Assembly: GCA_947579605.1 (NCBI GenBank)
Contig: OX388318.1
Coordinates: 8,742,001 to 8,806,000, forward strand
DNA: 64,000 nt
Direction: 5' to 3'
Source: Athripsodes cinereus
Lineage: Eukaryota > Arthropoda > Insecta > Trichoptera > Leptoceridae
In this document: positions 21,641 through 32,831 of the stretch, in pieces
Numbering within the stretch: position 1 is the first letter of the stretch
How the letters are laid out: each line of letters begins with the position of its first letter
Translations under genes and position numbers: made by a program
Notes under the pieces: generated by a model
What the model was told of the DNA's origin: nothing
Databases searched by the model: none
What the model saw: the letters and a program-made list of their open reading frames with translations, nothing else

Positions 21641-21880
21641 GTGCCTCATCTGAGATTGTTTTGTCGCCTAACAGACAGTTTAAGTATAAAGCTTTGCAAA
21701 AAGCAATACAATGATGGTCTCTTATATAATAGTAATAATAAACTAGATTTTAATTTAAATATAGCAAGCAATGCATATAATTTTATGGAATCTTCTCACA
21801 ATAAATCTCCTGTTTGCATCTGTTGCGAGTGGGAAATTGAATGTTTTAATAAGTATGTTAAAACTATTGGAGTTATGTAA
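21641..21880 (+). CDS. Unrecognised 79-codon open frame
   Basis: The frame ends ...VCICCEWEIECFNKYVKTIG and holds a short C-I-C-C cluster. I recognise no domain, and codon composition is not different from the surroundings. It is listed only because it is somewhat less low-complexity than other frames here; a fragment of a mobile element or a chance frame is as likely as a gene. Confidence 0.12.
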   Translation: MPHLRLFCRLTDSLSIKLCKKQYNDGLLYNSNNKLDFNLNIASNAYNFMESSHNKSPVCICCEWEIECFNKYVKTIGVM

Positions 21881-21889
21881 AGGGATCCT

Positions 21890-22000
21890 GCTATTTTATT
21901 TATTCTTTGTTGTACAACGATTATAATCGATTTTACTTATAAATAAATCAATATACAGAGGGCAAGTTTATCGCAGAAGCGGGATTTTTTCCAACTAACC
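21890..22000 (-). repeat. LINE 3' UTR fragment shared with 46365-46490
   Basis: ATATACAGAGGGCAAGTTTATCGCAG recurs in similar form at about 46438-46470 (AGAGGGAGGGTTTATCGCAA), in both cases beside TTATTTATT tracts. On the minus strand this looks like a LINE 3' UTR with an AAAT-type tail. Confidence 0.45.
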
Positions 22001-22024
22001 CAAACGTGATTAACTTTTGATTAC

Positions 22025-22135
22025 TATTCCATCACGGCATATCCCATAAAAATAAACATGAGAGTCACTCCGTGCCAATAAATAAATAAAGACATGTAGA
22101 ATGGGTTGCACGCCCCATCGCCGGAATGGAGATGT
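22025..22135 (-). repeat. Family A repeat, internally deleted
   Basis: CCATCACGGCATATCCCATA is followed by CTCCGTGCCAATAAA and AAGACATGTAGAATGGGTTG, the antisense order of family A with the palindrome region partly deleted. Confidence 0.6.
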
Positions 22136-22207
22136 TAATTTTCCTATTTTTGAAGAAGGTATTTCTCAAGAATATTTTAAATTAACAAACAGACAAAAAT
22201 GTCCTCA

Positions 22208-22730
22208 ACAGTGTCGGTCCCAGCTTTCGCGGGGCATGCATATACATATACATACATACATACCATCACGCCGCTTCCCTGGCGGGGTAGGCAGAAAGGA
22301 TCGAGCGCCACTTCCTTCTATCCTTACATACATCTTTCGCTTCCGTCACTGTTATACAATTCCTCGTGCATGCTCTCCTGTTCAACGTGCTCAACACATG
22401 ACCGTCCTGTAAGATTTGATTTAAATGAGATGAATTTCGCGGGGCCCTTGAGATGATTTGATTTATTCATTTTGGAAAATATCGATTTTTTCACATTTCT
22501 ACCCCCCGTCGCTAAATTTTTAATTTGGTATAGCAATTTGAGAAAAATCACGATCTATTCATTTTTATACATGAAAGTTGAGAAAAAATGGTCAAATAGT
22601 TTTATTTTCTAAAATTTTCTTTTAGTTTTTAAAAATCTCAGATCTTCAATCTATTGCGCGGGTCTCGCAGAGGCGGCGGCCCCCGGGCGGTTGCCCGGTT
22701 CGCCCGCAGTTAGGACCACTTCCGGTTGTC
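22208..22730. mobile_element. Possible GC-ended DNA transposon split by an RTE insertion
   Basis: A left end CAGTGTCGGTCCCAGCTTTC and a right end GCAGTTAGGACCACTT are loosely inverted, and both are bordered by unusually GC-rich blocks (GCGGGGCCC; GGCGGCGGCCCCCGGGCGG) in an AT-rich setting, as in some hAT elements. I could not find a target duplication, so the limits are approximate. An RTE-A end sits inside it at 22236-22434. Confidence 0.4.
22225..22445 (-). mobile_element. RTE-A insertion with 11-bp target-site duplications
   Basis: TTTCGCGGGGC occurs exactly at 22225-22235 and 22435-22445. Between them, on the minus strand, is a 5'-truncated RTE-A end: frame QILQDGHVLSTLNRRACTRN, TVTEAKDVCKDRRKWRSIL, SAYPAREAA and stop TGA (22266-22268), followed at once by GGTATGTATGTATGTATATG. 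A stop codon close to the 3' end and a short tandem tail are normal for RTE retrotransposons. The duplication defines both limits of the insert. Confidence 0.87.
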
Positions 22731-22740
22731 AATGCATGGA

Positions 22741-23293
22741 ACTTAATGTCGTTCAAATAATTATGTTTAATTGACAAAAAAAACACATGAAATGAACTAT
22801 GATAATCTAAAAACATACATGGTAAATAATATTTTATTTGACAAGCATTCAGTTTTAAATAAATGTTCCGCGGTTTTTAATTTGAATAACATCATACATA
22901 TTTATGAAAAAGAGCTACCTAAGTTGTATTTTTTAATGATGTAACAAGGGCAAAAAGAATAATAAGAATGGAGATACTTTTATCTCAAGTATCTAAACCA
23001 TGTTCTGATACAAACTTTTAATTATAATTTTTTTATACAATTACACAAGGGATTTAACTTCCGTCGGCTTATCAGTATTATCAGTAATGACCTTATTAGT
23101 TCACTTATAATACCTCCGCGGTACCTTTCTTCTACTTTATAAGCTGCTTTGTATTAACATTTCAAATACATACTAAAATTTGTAATAGTTGAGGAGTTGT
23201 CATGATATTTTTTCATTCTCTACCTATTTCAAGTGTACTTTTCTGTACATTCTTACTATTTGAAGCATATTTAAATATTTTTTTTATGGTTAT
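22741..23293. other. Gene-free AT-rich stretch
   Basis: Nothing recognised. Confidence 0.35.
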
Positions 23294-23420
23294 TAAAAAA
23301 TACGTATCTGGGTTTTTGTTATAAATCCAAATATAACCTTATCACAGTAAGCTAAAAGCTTGTTTCGTAAAAGGGGAGTTTGTCGGCACCTAGAATTAAA
23401 CCGCACACCTCATGTGTATA
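23294..23420 (-). repeat. Family B SINE, degraded
   Basis: On the minus strand it carries part of the B-box region (GGTGCCGACAAACTCCCC with changes), the AAGCTTTTAGCTTACTGTGA body and the GGATTTATAACAAAAACCCA tail. The 5' head is lost beyond about 23420. Confidence 0.72.
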
Positions 23421-24090
23421 TTATAGTATGTAAACACAAAACGTTGTTCAATAGGCGAGTTTATTGCAATAGTATACTTTTTCCGTAGAGCACTTATTTC
23501 AGTAGCATGTATTTTCTTAGTTTTATTTTGATTGTTCTTCGGTTAAATATATTATAACTTGATTATAACCCAGTGACAACATGCAGTTCCCACACTTAAT
23601 AAATAAGCAATGACCATTTCCCTTGGCATTAATCAAGGTGCGACTGTATTTTTGTTTACAATTTCTTGCATAAATCTAAATATGTACGGTGATTATCCTT
23701 TATATGGCGTGAAGAGCTACAGGAGAACTTCTAACGTCGCACTTAACTATTGTATATTTTTATGTAGGTATATTATATAAGATTTGCAGTGTTATTATTT
23801 ATGTATATAATAATATTACAGTACATATAGTGTTTATAAAAGTAATTCGCATTTACGATACATAATAAGAACCGATGTAAATAGCAAGAAATAATATTTT
23901 GATGCATTAAGTCGAAAAGCAATGTCTTATTTAAAAGTATTTGAAACTTTTAGGGATAAAAAATAATTAGGTATAATTTGATTATGCAAGGTATGTTAAT
24001 ATGAACTAGACGCAAATGGCCTAGAACTGAAAATATGAAGAAGACCTTCAATCAACAGTGGGCTGAGAAAAATAAAAATAATTAGTTAGT
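23421..24090. other. Gene-free AT-rich stretch
   Basis: Nothing recognised. Confidence 0.35.
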
Positions 24091-24312
24091 CTATACTATA
24101 CCATCACGGCATATCCAACTAGTGGGGTAACCAGCAGACCAGTTGCACGTGATAGACATGCAAGCTGTCCTCTCCGTGGGTCATGGGTGGCAAACCTCGT
24201 CACTGAATTGATGTAAAATGTCTTAATTTTTTCGACCACTTGCCTTTTACAGGGCACTCGAAAACTTACGGAGAAGAATGGGAGACCAATTCTTTGCCGG
24301 ATACTCCACGTA
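24091..24312 (-). repeat. Family A repeat, long copy
   Basis: On the minus strand it runs from CCGGCAAAGAATTGGTCTCC through TCCGTAAGTTTTCGAGTGCC, a central CCACCCATGACCC block and CAGCTGG-like spacer to GATATGCCGTGATGGTATAG. A 26-bp stretch around the AAAGACATTCAGGA block is deleted compared with 60732-60985. Confidence 0.8.
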
Positions 24313-25139
24313 TTAGTTAGTCGATTATCTGAATATGTAAAATAAAACTTAATAAGTGATTGAAGGAGGCTCCCCGAACGCCCAGATAGCTCAGAAGTCT
24401 GGGGACTTCCAATTATCCAATTTAATTTCTACACTAAAAAATATATCCACACGGGAAGTGTGGTATCTATGACACTACACTGGAGGTGCCATAATGGTGC
24501 CAGCTTGAAGGATTAGCCGGCCAAAATCCTCTTTTGACTACACTATTTTAATGTCCTTCAAGCCAAAAGCAAAAACAAACATATAATAAAATAACAATAA
24601 AAGGATTCACACAATAAAAGTTTAAATAGTAAGTTATATGATAATTTATTTTATAAAAGTTATTATTGATTCTGGTTAGGTTTGATTTACAGCAGTTCCT
24701 TTCTATGGACATATTCCGGAGTCCTAACAAATTGCACCATGCCTAACGGCACTTTATCACAAACATAAGTATATATTTCTTTATTATATGACTAATACGT
24801 TGAGTTAGATTTGCAACTAGGTATTGTATTTATTTATATCACAGATGACCATTGCGGTGGACTCGATACATCAAGCTAAAGTTTTTTTAGCCTCATGCTT
24901 GCATCCATTAGAAAGTCTTCAGAATAGTCACAAAGAGTGCTATAGATCATGGATCGTCAATTTTTTAGCTCTTTTACTTAATTAAATCCATATGTTGAAA
25001 GAGTTTGGTTAAAATTTGTATTTTTAGAAAGCGTTCTGAGAACCTGAAAAAAGCAATTATAACTGGGGATGTAGAAAGGGGGCGTGGGAGGGTGTGAGAA
25101 TTGGTGAGAACCAGCAAGATTGAGCAACCAAATTAAGGA
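24313..25139. other. Gene-free stretch
   Basis: No gene. The tract at 24370-24540 (GGAAGTGTGGTATCTATGAC, GCCAGCTTGAAGGATTAGCC) is less AT-rich but has no frame or repeat partner here. Confidence 0.3.
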
Positions 25140-25250
25140 GGCGACACAGAGCTCACTGCATGGATTCTGCACATGGTGGAGGATCGTTTGAAGTGGAGAT
25201 AGATGGTCTATAGAACAAGGCGGGATGGTCAAGATCCTGATCTTTAGATC
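25140..25250 (+). pseudogene. LINE ORF2 C-terminus fragment, interrupted
   Basis: The plus frame reads ELTAWILHMVEDRLKWR, a stop (TAG), then MVYRTRRDGQDPDL and a stop. D-R-x-x-W-R followed by a short basic tail is the usual end of RTE/CR1-like ORF2 proteins. It differs from RTE-A, B and C, so it is a further family. Confidence 0.5.
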
Positions 25251-25770
25251 CATTTTCAGTTTCAGTTCTTTACTCTGTGATTTTCCATATACAGTATAAT
25301 AAAACTATCTTGTCCTTACCACCAAATGCATATTATTAAACAAAATTATTTATCAATTGATTAATTTTATTACATTTGCGTATAAAAAAGATGGCTCGAA
25401 AGCCATTTCATCTCGATCCCTGCAGTTGTAAAGGTTCGGGTTACTAACTGGTAACAAACAACAACATTTAAAACGTGAATGGTCTCTCTTATGATGAGTT
25501 TTTATATTGAATGGAAATTGTTTTGTAATTGATATTGCACGGTTATTAAATACCTCAAATGGTTCTTATATAAGTACTCGTGATGTATCTCGTCACAATA
25601 TTTTTTCTCGCTGTGACTGGGGTGTTCAGAAGCTAGGTGACAATGTAATGGACTGTCATTCTGGGGATTAATACTTGAGTACTGTTGTTGGTGCTCCAAT
25701 ATTGACTCTCGCCCTTTGTGTTTAATATAGATTTATTTTTATATAAAAATGGTTGCAATTAAATGTATTA
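25251..25770. other. Gene-free AT-rich stretch
   Basis: Nothing recognised. Confidence 0.35.
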
Positions 25771-26030
25771 TAGAGCCAGCCCAGCTCCATAATATACATA
25801 TGTGAGTGGACAAAAATATGGAGTGCGAGGAGCTGTTTCAGACTGCCCAGGATAATAACGCTTTTTCGCAAGTGATGGTCAAGAAGAATTTAATGCTTCG
25901 GAAGGCAGATAAAGAAGCTATTGCTGAGCAATGACTTACGACAATTGATACTTGTATTTGTGTGCCTTCTGAGACCAACGACCTTGTTGCCGACTGAAGG
26001 AGTTTGTTGAAATAAATAAAAATAATGTAG
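25771..26030 (+). other. Less AT-rich segment, possible decayed retrotransposon end
   Basis: GAGCCAGCCCAGCTCCATAA and TGCCTTCTGAGACCAACGAC stand out by composition, and the stretch is followed by AAATAAATAAAAATAATG, which resembles a retrotransposon tail. Frames are broken; I cannot assign a family. Confidence 0.25.
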
Positions 26031-27279
26031 AACAAAGCTTTTAAGGATACTGACCTTTCAACTGTATATTCAACTTTACTTATTTTTATGGAATACCTAT
26101 CACGTAATATTATGTTGGTATCTAATTGTATAAAAAAAGTATGCAAATCTATTATAAAAATGATCCAAAATTATATAAGACGATTCTAGTTAAAACTGTA
26201 AAGTTGTAAGTGGTTTGTGAGATTACAACGTGCCTACCTAAATATGTATGTTATGTGGCATCTTACTGTAATTAGCAAACATTTTGATAAAATTTAAGCA
26301 TTCACTTCCATGTAGTTCATCTTCATAGAGTGACAACACCCATATACTTCATTACATATTATTTACATTATACTCAATATAAATAAAAATTATCATTTTA
26401 TTACAACGCAACATATTGCCATTACTTCGTTGCATGGTTTTTCTTTAATACCTCGTCTTAAAGTGAAGAAAGCTATAAAAGTGATATTAGATCATAGAGT
26501 CGATATTAACTTATATGATAATTTTATCGCTTAAAAGTACTATGATATTGTATTATTACTGTACTAGATACCTACAGCTGTTGTGATTTCTGTTCTGTAA
26601 GACCTCACCAGTGGAATAAAATATAGCCTTTTAAAAAACATACTCACTACCGTTGACTCCAAATTACCTACAATGAGTATTATCCATACTGTTTCATATG
26701 AACGTAGGTAATACCTCAAAGTGCATTATTGATTTCTTATGGACACGGATATTATTTCAATTTACTAAGAAAATACAAAGTGTATAACATCTTTGTATTA
26801 TTTAAGAATACTGAAGGTCTCTTTATTTTCATGGCTAAGTACCCGGAGTCGAGTGAATTATAAGAGTTGAATATTGAAGTTAGGCAGCGTAAATAGTCAA
26901 CATAAAATAGGTTTAAAAATTAGCAAAATTTAAATTCATTTTTATTTTATCTTTTGTTGAAAAATACCAATAATGTAATAGGTTGGAATGTCAGAAGGTC
27001 TTAAACCACACTTAACTCAAACTGAAATAATCGATGTTCTTTTAATTGTATATTGAGTCAACAGTCTTATTCATAAAGAATTAATAAATAAAACAAATAA
27101 ATTGTAATTTATTTATTCTTTTAGCACATCATCATTATATAACAGTGTTCACAAAAACAAAATTTAAAATATCTACTAGGAAGATATGCAGTGGCGAGAT
27201 GATCATTATGATGTGATTTCTTCCATCTAAATTCTAACCACGACACATTGACAGATACCTAATTAAAACAAATATACTT
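26031..27279. other. Gene-free AT-rich stretch
   Basis: Nothing recognised. Confidence 0.35.
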
Positions 27280-27345
27280 TTTATTTATTTATTTGTACAA
27301 TGAACGGCTACAAAAGCCTTTGACATGAAAAAAATATATCTTACA
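27280..27345 (-). repeat. LINE 3' tail fragment
   Basis: TTTATTTATTTATTTGTACA followed by ACGGCTACAAAAGCC and TTTGACATG resembles the fragment at 17776-17850: a 3' UTR with an AAAT tail on the minus strand. Confidence 0.45.
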
Positions 27346-28413
27346 AGAGTGGTTACCTACATAATAACGACTCTAATGAACATTATATTCGTTCACATTT
27401 TTTCTTGTAAATATTACGTGTTAAATACCTATAAAATATTTTTTAGCTTGAAACTCTATACATTAAAATTTCTTGCCATACATAACCTTAAATAATTCCT
27501 ATCATTCATGGGATCAAAATACATTCACCGTATTGTGAGCGGAACATAAACATACACGTACCTACCTACTTTATAACAGGTTCATATTATGACAGACAAC
27601 TGGCAGGTAGGTACTATAGTTCCCTTAGTTTGCATTGTATTATTATTGTTATTTAAACGTTTATACCTATACCTACTGACAACGACAGATAAAGTATCAA
27701 ATTTCAGTATTTAATTTTGCACTTAATAAAATAAAGGCTTTGTTAGTATTGTTAATGGCGCAAAATATACCCACTCTATATCTCATTGTATTTTTCCCTT
27801 TTATATTATTTGTTTTCTATAGAATTTTTATCTCTTTGGGGCAGAATGAAGACTTCTCCACCCACTCATACTTTTAATACATTTTTTGATTCCAAAACAA
27901 TCACACAATAACTCAAACGTCATGCTAACCTGTTCAATAAGCTAAATCTTTAGGATCTAATTTTCCTCGTCTAGCTATTCAATTCTCTACTGCTGATTTC
28001 GTGTTCGAACACTCTTTCTCTAGCCAGGCCCTATATAATGATATTCCCCTATTCTATTCTGTTCAAGGCTGTCCACTCGTTTGCGAATGATTTAGGTATA
28101 TCTTCTTAATTACTCTGTTTTCTTTCATTTTTTCTATGTCCCTAAGCCACACTTGTTTATTTACAGTCATCCACCAACTTTCATTCCACATTCTTCTCGT
28201 ATCTCATCCATCTCATTTACAGAAAATATGAATATCGATATTACATTGTAAGATTTTTTTATCTTGAAAGAACGTCAATTAAATTGAGGCTTTTGTAATT
28301 ACTGGTTTTCCACGTACCAGTATCTTGATATTTCTAATTATTAATTAAGACCTTAATCTAGGGTACAAAATGCCTTCATATAAATAGTTTGTATTGATCG
28401 TATCCGTGTTCAT
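27346..28413. other. Gene-free stretch
   Basis: No gene recognised. 27830-28230 is pyrimidine-rich (CTTCTCCACCCACTCAT, CTAAGCCACACTTGTTT) without a maintained frame. Confidence 0.3.
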
Positions 28414-28623
28414 TCAGGCGAAAACGATTGACAGTTTGTGTAAATTGAAACCATACTCTATAAGACTGTTGCCGTCAATGGCACAAGACAAGTCGCCACA
28501 TCGCATCGGCTCTTCTGTCTCAACGCTGTGATGGATCATGTTTCCATATGCCACAACCACCTGTGGATTGAATTGAAGATCGAAATTCGTTTTACTAGCG
28601 CCGATGTAATTTGGAATTATAAT
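28414..28623 (-). CDS. Possible host exon or ancient coding remnant
   Basis: A 69-codon minus-strand frame without a start codon at its edge, bounded by TAA upstream and TGA at 28414-28416. It reads IGASKTNFDLQFNPQ, VVVAYGNMIHHSVETEEPM and RCGDLSCAIDGNSLIEYGFN. Composition is balanced and non-repetitive, and the segment (about 28430-28600) is clearly less AT-rich than its flanks, which is why I single it out. I recognise no family. A GT after ...IEYG (GTTTCA) could be a weak donor, but no strong acceptor is visible. It could be one exon of a larger minus-strand gene or a fragment of an old element. Confidence 0.3.
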   Translation of the reverse strand: MIIPNYIGASKTNFDLQFNPQVVVAYGNMIHHSVETEEPMRCGDLSCAIDGNSLIEYGFNLHKLSIVFA

Positions 28624-28626
28624 TTA

Positions 28627-29403
28627 TAAATATTCTTAGTTTATATTAAGTTCATCAGCTTTACTACTTATTTTATTATTACGTTTTTGTAAAAAATTCT
28701 ACTCACTTACGTTGTTTTTGCAAAATCAATGAAATTTCAATGTCATTTTTTGCCTGTTACATCGCTTTTTTCAAAGAGTTACTTACACATGCCTATGGCA
28801 TTTTTCGAGAGGAATAAAATGGCATCAAAAACCATAGACATACTAGACCTGCAATTCAGTACATTATTGCGGAATATTCGTGTTCCAACTTAACGCATTA
28901 ATAATAAGAATAATAATATTATGCTGTCTCACTCCATATCATTAAGATGATAATGGTTATGCGCTGTCTATAACAAACCGTCTCAACGGACGCTGCTGGT
29001 TTAAAACTGGCTGTAAAATTTGATCGGCTGTAGGACCGATTTTTTCTTTGAATTACCTATCTAGTATATCTTTGTCAAAAACTTGAAAACTGAAATCTTG
29101 TTGGTTATACAGTTTTTGTAAAAAACCCTTCAATTATGTTAGAACTTCTCAGAGACAGTGAACTCAGTCTCAAGAGAGTTCTTAGTTTCATAATAGTGAA
29201 CATTTTACTTGAAAGATAGTGTTATTCATAAAATAATACCTTAATTTAATAATCCAGTACCTACTCTGAACACAAATGACTTATTTGTGTATTCTGGATA
29301 TCATTATTCGCTTTTCGTTAATTTTTCGACGTTAATCTTCATCCAAATTTGAAAACAACTTGTACTTTGGGAAATGTATATGTATTAAATTTCTATCTAT
29401 CTT
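28627..29403. other. Gene-free stretch
   Basis: Nothing recognised. Confidence 0.35.
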
Positions 29404-29545
29404 TACCAATAAAACATATCTTATAAGTCGGGTAGCCAGCAGACCAGCTGCATGCAATAAATACACTAACCGTTCTCTCCGTGCCAGCAAAAAATAAAGA
29501 CATTCGGGATGGGTGACAAAACTCATCGCTGTATTAAATTTAATA
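29404..29545 (-). repeat. Family A repeat
   Basis: GGTAGCCAGCAGACCAGCTG, GTTCTCTCCGTGCCAGC, AAGACATTCGGGATGGGTGA and CTCATCGCTG occur in the antisense order of family A. The terminal CCATCACGGC block is altered to CCAATAAAAC. Confidence 0.75.
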
Positions 29546-30224
29546 CTGGGACTATCTAGTCCTTGTTAAGAATTCAACTAGTTTACATAATTATTAATTA
29601 AAGTGGAATGTTGTTATGATTTGTTTCACACCAGACTTTTACATCATAGCAAACCTATTATAACACTCCATTCGAGTAGGATTATTAAAGAGTGCTTTAG
29701 TCAAAGTTATGAATAAATGAAATAAAACCTGGAGAACATGTAACAGTAATAATCAAGTCGGCAATAGTTGACATGAAACGTAATAATTATTAATGTAGAG
29801 CCTAACTTTATTCTCAGTAGGTATGTAATGTTTATCACATTTTCAATTAAAATGTAATATGATAAAACGCACAGGGTTTAGTAATTATATATAACTTCAT
29901 AACAAGACATTTATCATATTACTAGATGAGATGCTCATGTTGCTGTGTAGATTAACAGCATCTTAGATTGGATGTTAGATGAACATGGCATTACTTAATC
30001 TCGGGAAATCAATTTGATAAACACGCAACGTATTAAGAAGTATAAATAAATTCATATCATGTTATGCTCGCAGAATGAATTAAATGTTTAGATTCTTAAT
30101 TTCAAAATACTTTTTTGGTAGGCAACGGATTGCTGAATTTGAAATATAAAGATTTGACAAAATGTTTCAACTAATAAAAAGAGTTTTGCAAAATTAGTTT
30201 ACATTCGAAGGAGCCGATAATAAT
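29546..30224. other. Gene-free AT-rich stretch
   Basis: Nothing recognised; the last ~100 bases are probably the 3' UTR of the LINE fragment that follows. Confidence 0.35.
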
Positions 30225-30437
30225 AATAAATTAGACATTATTGTGAAAAAACCTCCGCAAGGGTTCATTCAAGAATCGTAACACTTCCTGAACAATAGGG
30301 TTGCTTGCAAACCTTGCTTTGAATACTTCCACACTCGTCAGAGTTCGCAAATCATAGGGAATTTTGTTCCACAGCAACGGGACAGCTACGCAGAAGGCAT
30401 GCTCAACATAGTTAGCTAGACTGATGTTTAATATCAT
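30225..30437 (-). pseudogene. LINE ORF2 C-terminus (Jockey/CR1-like), second family
   Basis: A 68-codon frame: VEHAFCVAVPLLWNKIPYDL, RTLTSVEVFKARF and a basic end LRRFFHNNV. The pattern F-x-V-A-x-P-x-x-W-N-x-x-P-x-x-[IL]-R followed by F-K is characteristic of the ends of Jockey/CR1-type ORF2 proteins. The sequence differs from the 16.5-kb family. 5' truncated; no catalytic domain remains. Confidence 0.8.
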
Positions 30438-30494
30438 TAATTAATTTGATTTTTAGATACAGGACATCATATTATCCATTCATACGTAAAATTA

Positions 30495-30496
<2 letters not shown>

Positions 30497-30548
<52 letters not shown>

Positions 30549-30716
30549 TTAAGATATATCTGGGTTTTTGTTATAAACCCAAATACAACCTTATACACCT
30601 TTCACAGTAAGCTAAAAGCTTGTGTCGTGAAAGGGGAGTTTGCCGGCACCTGGGATCGAACCCCGGACCCCTTGTTCAGAAGGCCGAGACTCTACCTCCA
30701 GGCTACCGACGAACTC
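30497..30716 (-). repeat. Family B SINE, full length with a 50-base A tail
   Basis: On the minus strand it starts at 30716 with GAGTTCGTCGGTAGCCTGG, has an A box-like TAGCCTGGAGG, a B box GGTTCGATCCC, the shared body (CACCTTATTC-type spacer is replaced here by AAAGGTGTATAAGG) and a tail GGGTTTATAACAAAAACCCAGA. It ends in an uninterrupted run of 50 A (T 30497-30546 on the plus strand). Family B SINEs are presumably copied by a LINE that recognises the tail. A frame across it on the minus strand is not a gene. The intact boxes and long pure tail point to recent insertion. Confidence 0.88.
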
Positions 30717-31504
30717 AAAATCTATTGATGCAACATATATAAACAATATTTCAAAACATGCCGATGAATTATGTTTAATTTTTGTCCTTATTTTTGTAAT
30801 GTGATGATTTAATTTTTTCACTCTCTTTGCTTCTACAGAGCTTATAGCAATTAACTAACAAATCCACTATTTAATTCGAATCAAATAATTTCATCTGATA
30901 TTGGAAACAGATTAACTTCAAATGCACATAATTATTACTGTACATAACTTGCAAATCCGTGATACAATTCTCTAAGTCCGAAGGCATAATAGATAGATTA
31001 AAGAAATTACTCCGATAACTTTATTATTATTAAAGGAAATGTAGTAGCGGTGCATTTAGCCGTCCGTGTTCTTACTATATCGAACAGTTGTGTGAAGGCG
31101 TATGAAAGATAAAGATGGTTTTCATACCCGTGCATAATAATGAAGTTAACATAGATCATGAAATATATTATGTATATATTATCTTACTTTGATGATTACA
31201 CGGTTTAAACGTTTATTATATAACATAATATTAGTGGCTGGACATTAACTAAGTACTTACAGCAGGAATCATTATACCTACTTTCTAACTCATTGTGTAG
31301 CTTTGTGTGATATTCCTTTGCAAGAAGCACAATCAGAGATAGACAAATAGGTTCGAATCTTAAGAAATTAATATGAAACAAATATTTAAAAGTTTCATCT
31401 GTTACACGAGTTTTTTTAATTTCCTTTAACATTTTATAATGAACTTCCGCCAAGAATCGTCGTTTGGTAAATAAAACTTTAAATACGTGTCTATAGATTT
31501 TGTA
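30717..31504. other. Gene-free stretch
   Basis: No gene supported; the 82-codon minus frame at 31205-31453 has no motif. Confidence 0.35.
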
Positions 31505-31680
31505 GGTATTTATTTATTTTTATTTTATTTATTCTGTATGGATCGTACAGTAATAACAATAAACTACAACAATGAATAAACTAATCAACATCCCTTTCTT
31601 AAAAACAACTAATAAACAGACATTTGAGGTACTTTATATAACAAAAACATGAAGAAAAAAGAAAGAAGATGTTTAAACAA
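31505..31680 (-). repeat. LINE 3' tail fragment (tentative)
   Basis: TTTATTTATTTTTATTTTAT at its left edge followed by CTGTATGGATCGTACAG. On the minus strand this resembles other (AAAT)n-tailed LINE ends in the window, but no coding part is left. Confidence 0.35.
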
Positions 31681-31831
31681 ACTAGCTTTTATCTTCAGTA
31701 CTGTGAGATAAAAGTAACTTTAATTTTCAATGAAGGACACAATTGACCATTCAACAAAATTCACGAAAAAGTTAAAAAAATCATCCTTTTATGCAACTGA
31801 TTGCTTTAAAAGACTTGAATAAATTTTTACT

Positions 31832-31833
<2 letters not shown>

Positions 31834-31865
<32 letters not shown>

Positions 31866-32045
31866 TTCTTCTTAAGGACACAAACAGTTAAATCAACAAA
31901 TATAAACAGTCATATGTTATCAAAAAACAAACCAATCAAGGTCCCGCAAATCACCGAAGCGTATGACGAACACGTTGCAAGTAAATAATTATAACAGAAA
32001 CCACCCTACCCATATCAAATGCAAAAAAGAAAAATACAAATACAA
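31834..32045 (-). repeat. Retroposon-like 3' end, tandem copy 1
   Basis: On the minus strand a short frame (31910-31984, 24 codons and TGA) is followed by GTGTCCTTAAGAAGAAATAA and a 30-base A run. The same organisation occurs at 42835-42990 with the frame kept at the same length. It resembles the 3' end of a polyadenylated transcript or of a LINE. The parent is not identified. Confidence 0.6.
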
Positions 32046-32378
32046 ACAAAATACATTGAGGTGAGAATCAGTTTCCAATCTCTGCTGATGTCTATCATCT
32101 CTTTAGTGTGAATCTATATATTTAGACATAACGATCAAGATCACATTTAAGTAACATCACTCCGCATTATGATGCATGTCAGAGCTGAAGTAATAGATGT
32201 GCCAACCTCCAGTAACTAACGTGGAAGCATAGTTACTACATAATAGCTCACATGGAGATAATGATGAACGGATACTTCCGTCTCATAAAATGGTGTTCAC
32301 ATTAATTGGCGAGTATCGCCAAAAATCATCCTTTTATGCAACTGATTGCTTAAAAAGACTTGAATAAATTTTTACTCA

Positions 32379-32585
32379 TTTTTTTTTTTTTTTTTTTTTT
32401 TTTATTTCTTCTTAAGGACACAAACAGTTAAATCAACAAATATAAACAGTCATATGTTATCAAAAAACAAACCAATCAAGGTCCCGCAAATCACCGAAGC
32501 GTATGACGAACACGTTGCAAGTAAATAATTATAACAGAAACCACCCTACCCATATCAAATGCAAAAAAGAAAAATACAAATACAA
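32379..32585 (-). repeat. Retroposon-like 3' end, tandem copy 2
   Basis: Copy of 31834-32045 produced by the tandem duplication; the short frame is at 32450-32524 and the A run is 25 bases. Confidence 0.6.
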
Positions 32586-32831
32586 ACAAAATACATTGAG
32601 GTGAGAATCAGTTTCCAATCTCTGCTGATGTCTATCATCTCTTTAGTGTGAATCTATATATTTAGACATAACGATCAAGATCACATTTAAGTAACATCAC
32701 TCCGCATTATGATGCATGTCAGAGCTGAAGTAATAGATGTGCCAACCTCCAGTAACTAACGTGGAAGCATAGTTACTACATAATAGCTCACATGGAGATA
32801 ATGATGAACGGATACTTCCGTCTCATAAAAT

